From Beverwykella pulmonaria (taxonomy: Eukaryota > Ascomycota > Dothideomycetes > Pleosporales > Melanommataceae): a stretch of 64,000 bases of DNA. Position numbers and translations under genes: made by a program. Location of the stretch: assembly GCA_001599595.1 (NCBI GenBank), contig BCHH01000004.1, forward strand, positions 2,958,778-3,022,777. The letters run 5' to 3'. Below are positions 56,077 through 64,000 of this stretch, one piece after another (the first letter of the stretch is position 1; each line of letters begins with the position of its first letter). A model generated the notes under the pieces. That model did not search any database. It saw only the letters and a program-made list of their open reading frames with translations, and was not told the DNA's origin.

Positions 56077-56736
56077 TACAATTAAGATAGGGTTGCGAAA
56101 GCTGGGAGCAGCTTCGCAAACTCAGGTGTCGAGAGCTGGCGCGGTACAGGAGAGTGCTAGTTCGTTGGTGCGGTAGACGTCGCAATAGCTAGCTGAAGTA
56201 TTAATAGAACAACAGCGGAGACACACTCGCGCGCTACAACAGTAGCCCAAGTGCGCAAAAGAAATAGAAAAGAAGCGGCAAGATAATGAACAAGAAGAGG
56301 AGCAGACGGACAGCTGGCGACAGACAGCCACCTACAGGCGCACGTTTGACGCTTCGTGTGTGAGGCTGACCGCCTGAACATTCGATGTCTGGAAGAGGAA
56401 TGGTCGACGCCACACAACATCCTTGGTTCACGTTTGTGCTTATGTTCTCCACAGCTCCAAAGCTACCTACACAGGTCCTCATATTTCAGCAGAAGAACAA
56501 GCAACCTATTCTACTCAAATAGATTTCGACACAATATCCTTACACGGTTCCGCCAACAATTAAACGATGTGAACGGCAAACCATGCTACCCGTACAACTC
56601 TTTGGAACAATGAACGAATTCTGATATACAATGCATCAATGACTCCCAGCTAATAACAGTCCAAGTCCACTGCACCGAGTATGCTCCAGCTCGGTCACTA
56701 TTCCTTCCACTCATCGCCGCACAACGGTTTCTCGTA
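56077..56736. other. Intergenic region
   Basis: Upstream of the long coiled-coil gene and downstream of the DUF3074 gene. No features recognised. Confidence 0.4.
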
Positions 56737-57117
56737 CTAGGTAAGACTTAGATTACACTTTGTTGGAACAAAGCCCGAAGACCATAGGTCGCTGTTCGAT
56801 GAAAATCGGAAACCGTTGAGAGGTGAATTCGAACTCCGCACCAGTGTCGAACTCGTACCATGTGTGTCCGAAGTCTGCACGCCTGCATCGATCCCGGGGG
56901 TTACATTCAATGGTTTCATACTTATGATGCATTTATGAGATGAGGTCGGAGGTTGCACGTTTGGATCGGTCTTCATTAGAGGATATGAAGCGAGTCGAGA
57001 AGGACCAGGGACTGGTTGAGGGAGTCGAAAAGCAGGCGGAACAGACTGCGCCTTCTCTTTCCCTTTCTTCAAAGGCCGGGAAGCGGCTAAAGCAACAACG
57101 GGAGCCTTCGCAGCATT
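56737..57117 (-). other. In-frame open extension after the TAG stop of the DUF3074 gene
   Basis: Directly after the TAG, the same frame stays open for 126 codons before the next stop. It encodes an Ala/Lys then Ser/Pro/Thr-rich stretch (NAAKAPVVALAASRPLKKGK, later DPNVQPPTSSHKC and SGFVPTKCNLSLT). It could be a readthrough tail, the lost end of a longer ancestral protein, or chance. Confidence 0.4.
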
Positions 57118-58377
57118 CTATTCCGGACGTTTGGACCTGGCGTAGTCGCAGACCAGCTTGACATCCTTGCAGATCGCCTTGGGTACAAAGAACTTGTACA
57201 TGAACCTGGGCATAGATAGTCCAGCATCGCTGGCCGTAGACATGGACCAAGTAATGTGAGGGTAGTCCGTCTTCGGCCTCAAGTCGTTAGGATATGTATT
57301 GGCCACGTAGGAAAGTATCTCGACAGAAGCATAACGCCCCTCGGCGAGGCGCTTGCCCTTATTCGCTTGTTGCTCCGACGTAAGGAGAACTACCCCTTCA
57401 TTGGCAACTCGGGGTTCCGGCGGCTGGTAGGTGTTATCCTTGAGGCAAGATCGCATCGTGACATTTGGGGGAAAGTCCTTTATATCAACGGGAAGTTGGA
57501 TTACGATGAACTCTCTGGACTTGGTGTTGGAAGTCTCTCCCTGGAAATCGAGGTCAGAACGGATACCAGAAAGTAAAAGCACAGTAAAGACGCGATCATT
57601 GATGATTCCGCCCATTTTATGGTACATTTGAGAGACTGTGACATGTCAGCTGATATCTACTTCAGTCATGTCTCTCCTTCACTAGAGCGTGTGTCGGGAT
57701 AGAGCAACAATGACAGCACAGCAAGCTTGCAGATAGCTAAGGCGACATGTTCGGAAGAAAAGTGATAAGATGGAACTAGGTAACAGAGAATGTGACTCAC
57801 TTTCCATGGTGATGTCGGACATTCTACACTGCGTATGGAGTACCTTCGTCGCCTCAGACGTAGGATCGAATTCCCACTTCAAGAGCGTCTTGTGATCAAA
57901 GATTTCGGGTGTGTACTGTGCTTCCTGCTCCGAGTGATTGATTCGCAGCACATTTTCGAGCTCCTCAAAGTACTGGTCGTGAACAGATGGTTGGAACTCG
58001 CAGTACCGCGCAAACCACCTGTCTCCCTTACTAGTCTTGTACTGACGGATATTTATTGGTGCCGGGCCAGCGTTCTTCTCCAAGCGGTTGCCATTTTTCG
58101 GCCATTCCTCGCACTTCCATGACTTAGCTTCAGTGAATATGGTCTCGCAGAAGTTGGTCAATGATGGATGTCCTTTGGGCGTCTGGGTTCCAAAGTCTGG
58201 ATGGTATGGAACGTCGTTGATGCCAAGAGATTTGAGCTTTTGGTTCTTCCGCAGGTACGAGGGCCAGACCGGGATCGTCGGGGGGCTGGCTTGGGTGGCT
58301 CCGCTGGGGGTGGGAATGGGAGAGGGGCGCTCCCCGCTGTCTCCGCCGAGGGGACTGACTTTGGAGGAATCGGCCAT
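57118..58377 (-). CDS. DUF3074-domain protein (START/Bet v 1-like fold), 364 aa
   Basis: Exons (reverse): 57801-58377 and 57118-57635, joined across a 165-nt intron (gtgagt ... gtcacag), giving DITMEISQMYHKMGG at the junction. The N-terminal 45 residues are Pro/Ser-rich. The domain spans about 85-350: TNFCETIFTEAKSWK, GDRWFARYCEFQPSVHDQYF, EELENVLRINHSEQEAQYTP, VFTVLLLSGI, FPPNVTMRS, GRYASVEILSYV, SMSTASDAGLSMPRFMYKFF. This is a fungal family of unknown function predicted to have the lipid-binding START-like fold, and the 'M...P' segment near the end is typical. The protein ends RSKRPE at a TAG beyond which the frame is open again. A very short intron there (19 nt) would not restore frame. 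Confidence 0.75.
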
Positions 58378-60034
58378 GGCTTCGGTGGGCGCACAGCTGC
58401 AGTGGGATTTCGTTTCGAAAAGTCGTCTCGAGAATTGTCGGCTTGGGGGTTGTGGAGGGGATCGCAGGGTCTAGAACGCGGGCCGGGCGCCGATGGTTGG
58501 GTAGCGAGAAGTGCCTGAGAAACGGTCTAGAACAATGGACGGTGAGATAGATGGACGATGGCAGCGTTATCCAGAAAGAATATGGACTTGGGTGGCTATG
58601 AATGGATGAGGCAGGAAGAGACGCGGCAGACGGCAGGTCTTTTAGTTGTCGGGGACGGGTTCGCAACTTGCAGTCTCCAATCACACTACCCTCCCGCCCT
58701 GTTCCTGCACGCCCGCTGCACACCTTGCAGCCTGCCCTGAAACGCAATCTCGAACAACAGCAGCCGCCACTATCCGGAAGCAGGACTCGGGGAAGAAGGT
58801 GGATTACAGCAACAAACCACCATACATCCTGCTATATACAGCACTGGGCAAAGTGTCCGTCGTCCAAAACCTAAGCGGACCGCCCTGCCTTGTCCTCGTA
58901 CACCCTTGCGCGCGGCCTTGGCGACTCGACGCTCTACTGCACACCTGCCGATCGTTTTTAGTCCATGAACCAGGCCGAACATGCCAAAGTCTGATTCCCA
59001 TGTCCACATAATCCACCTCTGGCACGGCAAAGTGCTTGCGCCCAATCCGTCTACCAAGGCAAATCGTGGTATGCCTCAGCCCCACCTCACCTCAAGGCTG
59101 CATCGGACAGAATTCGCTATGCCATCTCATTGGACGTCGCCAACGAGCAGCATGGGATTGTCACTCATCGAGAATGCGGCACGGGCGGGAATAACATGGA
59201 CCACGCTGCATCCGTGGCCTAAGACTTCTGTGGCACACCAAAGCTTACATGGACGACACACCATGCCCATTTCATCACATCGCCTCCCAATCCCATATTC
59301 GCATTGGCGATGCAGATTTCGATGACAAGAGATCTGCAGCAAATACCGCCCGCATCTGATAAACCAATATGGATATACCGAGCATCGCCGTCGGTTCATC
59401 ATCGGCATCTCGTATTTGAGTTTTGGGCGTGGGTGAATATGTTCTCGATCGCGGGTAAAATCTTTGACGGATCCATGGCTTTTGCTGCAGGCCAAGGTGA
59501 AAGCGTAGGGCGAGCGGTCCAACGGCCTTTGCTGCATATGATTGGATGACCGCACACATGTAGCCAGTTCAACATAAACTTCAAACGTTCAAGACGGCAA
59601 CTGTTTATACGCAAATTCAAAAGGCCAGAACGCTCTCGATCCCTCACGACCAATACATTCGGCATGCATGCAAGCCGGCGCGTAATGTGCAGCGCCAAAA
59701 AGCCTTGGGTATAATTTCTGCTACAAGAGCTAGAACCTAGATAGCCAGAAACAGGGACATGGCGGCCCCCATACATCTAGTTATGTACTCTCCACTCGTG
59801 CCATGTCCTAAGAATGATACAAAATTGAGCATGTGTCTCCGCGGAGCGCCATGTCTACTATCGGCCAGGCCTAGAACGCCCTTCTGAATGAAGCTGCAGA
59901 TATTGACTACTACAAATCCTCCTCTTGTATGGTCCAGAACGAGTTTTGTGCCCTGGCAAGCAATCCGATGGCGGGGCTCGATATAGACCCTCATGGAGAA
60001 TTGCCATGGCGGCCAGTGAGGCCTAGAACAATAG
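58378..60034. other. Gene-free interval
   Basis: Several long frames on both strands overlap one another without motifs. I see no gene. The 3' end of the SAM-HMG transcript probably lies at the right. Confidence 0.4.
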
Positions 60035-61773
60035 TTATGGTGAACCCTCTTTTCCAATCTCTTCGTCATTGGCTTCTCTAGCCAGTTCGCCAGCCCTGAG
60101 AAGCGCCGCAAGCGAGGAGGTAGTTCGAAATTCGGGGAGTAGTTGTGGAGAGGAAGCAGGAAGCGAATGTCGGTCGAGAGGAGATGGTGTTGCCGCTACA
60201 CTGGGAACCGGTTGCGGGAGCACACGCATCGATTTCTGAGAATCTACAACAGGACGGAGTGGCCCCGGATAGGTAGCGATATTATAACTACCATCGCCAC
60301 TGTTGGATGAGAGTGTTGTGTCTTCATGAGTAAGTGGAGGGAGACGCGAAGGTTCTCGGAATGACCGCCTTGAAGGAAGGTCAATGGGGGCCTGGTAGTG
60401 TGAGCCATAGACAGTCGGTGGTGTTATCGATGATGTGTGGTGTGCATGGCTGTACGAACTTGGTGGGTAAGGCATACTTGGGTCCGAATATCCACGGGCA
60501 TCACGTGCCATTGCGCTGACATGTATGTCAAATGAGCTTTCTTTGTGCAAGGTTAGAGAACGTGGCGACCCAGATGAAGGAGAGTAGGGATCAGCCATCC
60601 TGGGTGAGTTGAGTCCAGACATGGAATGGGCTGCAGGTGAGGTTGAGTTCGACGGATATGTGGGACCTGAGGGTAGCCGAATAGGAGCAATTGGCGGACT
60701 GCTCTCTGTCCTGTGATGACCAACGGTGAAGAGGTCCGGCTGGGCGGAGCTAACTCTTCTTTTTTGTAGTCGGTCGACTTGTTCATCACTCCTACTCCAG
60801 GTCCCTGATGTTGACGTACTCGTCTCTGTTTCTAATTTGGATCGTTTGTCCACGCCTGTTTGTCAAATGTTATGCTAGACTCCTACGACAGGAGGGGTGC
60901 GGGGAAACCCACCTTTCTGCGGTGTGGCGTGCTTTGCCTTGAACTCTTCAAGATACTTTTGATAGGCATCGTACTGGGGCGTCTTCTTGTACTCTGCCAA
61001 CTCTGTATAGTATTTCTCCTTAGCAGCATTGGCCTGGCGCTCGCACGCTTCCCGAGCATCGGCTGGCAACACCTGCCACCTTTCGCCAACCACCTTGGCG
61101 ATTTCCGTAAAAGATAAATCTTGGCCCTTTAGGGTTTCTCTCACCTCTGCTTCGGATTAGGCGTGCACAGCCAAGACGAGTGAAGGGATGCACTCACGAT
61201 TTGAAAAAATTACATAAGCGGATGGAGGGCGTTCGGGAGCATATTCGTCAGGCTTCGTAGTGTTAGCAGTGCGTTCTGTGCCGATGCAGGGGCCAACTGA
61301 CTTTGGGATGCCGTCTGTACTTGCGCTTGGTACTTGTGCTAGCAGCTCCAGAAACAGACGGTTCGCTCGGTCTCAGTCTTGGTTCCTGTGTTGAGTCGTC
61401 GCTTCGATAAGACCCATCGGCACTGGTATTCTTAATTAGAAGTGGGCGGTCGCCAGATTGTCCTCTCGATTCTGCAATTGCCCTTTGCAGTTTCTATAGC
61501 AGATCTCCCAGTTAGTGCAACTGATATCGAAGGCTGTTGCACGATAGTACTACTTGGTCGGGAATGTAACATACTCTGCGGTGTCCAAGCTTGACGTTGA
61601 GAGAACTCCTGAGAAGCGTGAGCAGGATTTCCGGCACAGGTATACCAAATGGCTTACAAGTCTGATTCAGTAATGTCCAATACGGTCTCCCAGGTGTCAA
61701 AGCCTTCGGTGACGAAAACCTCAAGGTACTGGGACAGTCCCAATCGCTCCAACCGCTCCGCTAGATCGCTCAT
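60035..61773 (-). CDS. SAM-HMG-box DNA-binding protein, 483 aa, six exons
   Basis: Exons (reverse): 61658-61773, 61575-61608, 61302-61493, 61198-61252, 60913-61146, 60035-60855; introns of 49, 81, 49, 51 and 57 nt; 1452 nt in frame. Exons 1-3 encode a SAM domain (MSDLAERLERLGLSQYLEVF, TWETVLDITESDL, LNVKLGHRRKLQRAIAE). A basic KRKYRRHPK leads into the HMG box (about 120-200): APERPPSAYVIFSNQVRE, then LSFTEIAKVVGERWQVLPAD and YYTELAEYKKTPQYDAY. The remaining 270 residues are Ser/Pro/Tyr-rich and disordered. HMG boxes bend DNA, and the PSAYVIFSN form is that of fungal sequence-specific regulators. The SAM domain should mediate self-association. Probably a nuclear regulator; target genes unknown. 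Confidence 0.88.
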
Positions 61774-64000
61774 GTAGGGAAGGTGTCTTGATGTTACGTG
61801 TAGGGTGATGTTCAAGAGAGGTACGGGTGTTTAGGTGTGTTGGGGTTGGCACGCCCGAGGGTTGTCTTCAAAGTTATGCCCAGCCAGCCCAGTAAGAGAC
61901 GGAGGGAAAGGCGTCTGATAGTACTGGACCCACCGGTGACAAGGTGACGAGGCACGAGTGGTAGTGCACAGAGAAAGCGTAGTGTATACAAGAAGGAGTG
62001 TAATAGGAAATAGGAAATAGGATGTTGTTTTGTTGCTTATAATGGGTAGGCGAAGGATGCCAGTAGCTGAGGGCGAATCGTACGAAAAACTGGGTATTTG
62101 TAAAAGTGTTGCAGGGCGCAGAGCGCAAGAAGAGTAAACGTGGATGGCAAATGTTAAAACTGATGCTCCATAGATAGACGTTGGACAAAACGTGGGGTTT
62201 GGCAGAATTGGCCCGGATGGAATCACCAGACCTGTTAATTATGTTGTGGGGATGGCGAGAGACAGTGCTGTGGTGCTATCATGAAAGGAAGAGCTGCCAG
62301 GAGCAGGCACGACCCAAGCAATAGCCAGCTGGATAGTCAGAGCGGAGCTGGTGGGCATTGGGCGCGGCCAGGGATTGAGTATGGAATGTGCGGTAGGTAG
62401 TGAATACCGGCTCATTCGTTCAGCGGGAGTAGACTACGGCGGAGCGAGTCTGGGGGGCGTGAGTGGCCTAGAGGGGCCAGAATGGAGAGCCGCGTGGTCG
62501 GAGTTAAGCGTGGGGAATAACGATGAAGGGCATTGCGGCGTGGTGGCAGCGGATGTTACTAGGAGGGTGGCAGCGACATGATGGAGCCAGGTGAAGAGAT
62601 TTGAAACGACCGCAGCGAGGAACACGACGGTGAGGTCAGAGCCGTAGCTGGAACGGCAGGCGACGGCCGGGGATTTGTTGATGTGTGGGAGGACAACCGA
62701 CGACAGGCCGACGACAGGGCCGACGTGCAGCGTCGTTTACGAATTGGCAAGCCAAGGCAGGCGCACGCACCGCGGGACAGCAGCGGAGCGCGTCAGGGAA
62801 TGTCCTGGCTAGCAGCAAGATGCGCAGGCGGTGAGGGCTGGGGATCGAGACAAAGGACGGAATCGAGCCCGCACGCCGGCGACGCGCTGCAGAGTGACGG
62901 GCTAGCTGGCTCGGCGGAGGGATACGGGTGCCGGCCCAATGAGACACGGCGGCGCAGAGGGAGCAGACGCGTTGGTGGGGCGGGCAATGGCAGGCGGCAT
63001 GGCAGAATGACGTGCGGGTGAGGGAATGGCATTCTGGAGCTGACACCGATGCAGATGCAGCGATTGGCCGAGCGTCCCAACCCTCCTTTGCGCGTTCTCT
63101 TCCGGCTGGCGGGTCTGAATGAACGGCATCGCCTACTGGCGCCAAAATTCCCTCGGTGGGCGTGAGGCGAGGCGGGCAAAAGGGGTGGATCTCGATCAGC
63201 ATGCGTGCGCAGGCGACAGCTCGGAACAGACTGTGCTTCGCGGAAAACTGCCCACCGCTGGCCTTCCCACAATCCACAGCCCACAAACACTCTCTCCCTG
63301 CATCCTCGTCATGCTAGAGACTGACCCGGGAGTCTGCCGAGCGAACGCTGCCCGCGGGGCGGAGTGGAGCTCTCGGCACCCTCCCTAGCGGATAGCCACT
63401 CCTTGCGAATACGGTGCAGGCCTTGGCGTTGGGAGGAGTCGATGCAGTGCTCCTCCACAGCAGATGGGCATCTCGAAATCTACCATGGAGCAAAATGGGA
63501 ATCTAGGCAGTTTGCGATGCTGCGAGCGATCTCGATCCCCAGGGCCTGCCACACCGGCGCGCGCATCTGAGCCGATCAACGATCAGGAAGTTAAGAGCAA
63601 AATCTGCCACACTTAACCGAGTTTGATGTCGGCAGCATGCTGAGTGATACCTGGCGATGGCAGGTGTTGATATGGGTTGTTGCTGCTTCCATCGTGTCTG
63701 GGCGGATTTTTCGATCACGTGCTCAACCATCTCAACTGATTATGATAAGTCAAGTTTCATCGTTGCTGCTTCCAATAAACGATTTGAGCCGTCATCCATC
63801 TCGGTGGCTCTGAAAATTGCGCGAGGGCTTTCAAAGCCCAATCCAAGGCATATTTAATGAAGTCGTGTGCTGCGGTCGTGTGCCCGCGTGACAACCTTAC
63901 CCCCGCAGAATCCTCGTCTGCGCAGCCAATGCCGCCGCAGGGAGCATCATACTCACGACGTGCTTGCTGGTGACAAGTCTTCCTCACCTCTCTACTGCTC
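61774..64000. other. GC-rich interval to the window edge without a supported gene
   Basis: The first few hundred bp should contain the SAM-HMG promoter. From about 62430 to 63560 the DNA is GC-rich and gives several long overlapping frames on both strands with no motif. A possible 5' end of a further minus-strand gene beyond 64000 cannot be judged. Confidence 0.35.

Noticed and set aside
62636..63290. Several long overlapping frames in the GC-rich right end
   Set aside because: High GC removes stop codons; both strands and several frames are equally open and none has a motif.

Overview
The window is genomic DNA from a filamentous ascomycete (Pezizomycotina), most plausibly a plant-litter or plant-associated Leotiomycete-like fungus. 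The class is inferred from gene content only. Evidence for a fungus: genes split by short GT-AG introns (mostly 47-100 nt), fungus-restricted families (HET domain, FunK1 kinase, DUF3074, fungal rhodopsin-like receptor, CBM1), and decayed repeats carrying C-to-T/G-to-A changes of the kind made by repeat-induced point mutation (RIP). Gene models below were assembled by hand from conserved protein segments joined at plausible splice sites. Every joined model keeps frame, but none is supported by transcript data.

Layout. 1-329: edge of a Ser-rich gene. 1601-3591: laccase. 3.9-10 kb: repeat-rich, with decayed FunK1 kinase and WD40 remnants, tandem arrays, a MITE-like element and a dispersed repeat. 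10.1 kb: small secreted Cys-rich protein. 11.4 kb: solo LTR. 12.1-13.7 kb: GH43-CBM35 galactanase. 14.2-15.1 kb: F-box-like protein. 17.9-19.1 kb: GH7 endoglucanase. 19.1-21.7 kb: a second repeat-rich block. 21.7-23.1 kb: divergent GH6 protein. 24.5-28.4 kb: a protein kinase fused to an apparently dead ubiquitin protease, then a RIP-damaged Fot1/pogo transposase and a convergent HET-domain gene (29.4-31.3 kb). 33.0-35.5 kb: TPR/SET protein. 36.1-37.4 kb: GH10 xylanase with CBM1. 39.7-40.7 kb: membrane protein. 41.6 kb: tRNA-Phe with an extra intron-like insertion. 42.4-43.0 kb: small membrane protein. 44.8-46.1 kb: rhodopsin-like receptor. 48.6-49.1 kb: protein built of Cys tripeptide repeats. 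51.0-56.1 kb: very long Q/P-rich coiled-coil protein. 57.1-58.4 kb: DUF3074 protein. 60.0-61.8 kb: SAM-HMG-box regulator. The last 2.2 kb is GC-rich and has no gene I can support.

How it fits together. The left 38 kb is an accessory-looking compartment: five secreted plant-polymer enzymes (laccase, GH43, GH7, GH6, GH10) and one effector-like protein lie among transposon debris, broken genes and self-recognition/signalling families (HET, kinase-USP, FunK1, WD40 remnant). The right part looks more like core genome, with regulatory and cytoplasmic genes and few repeats.

Most notable: (i) tRNA-Phe(GAA), whose D-loop is split by a 52-nt segment with fungal spliceosomal signals, in addition to the usual anticodon-loop intron; (ii) a kinase-USP fusion whose USP lacks both the catalytic Cys and the catalytic His; (iii) a 99-residue protein of two blocks of ten x-x-Cys tripeptides behind a possible acylation signal; (iv) a GH6 protein with several canonical catalytic residues replaced.
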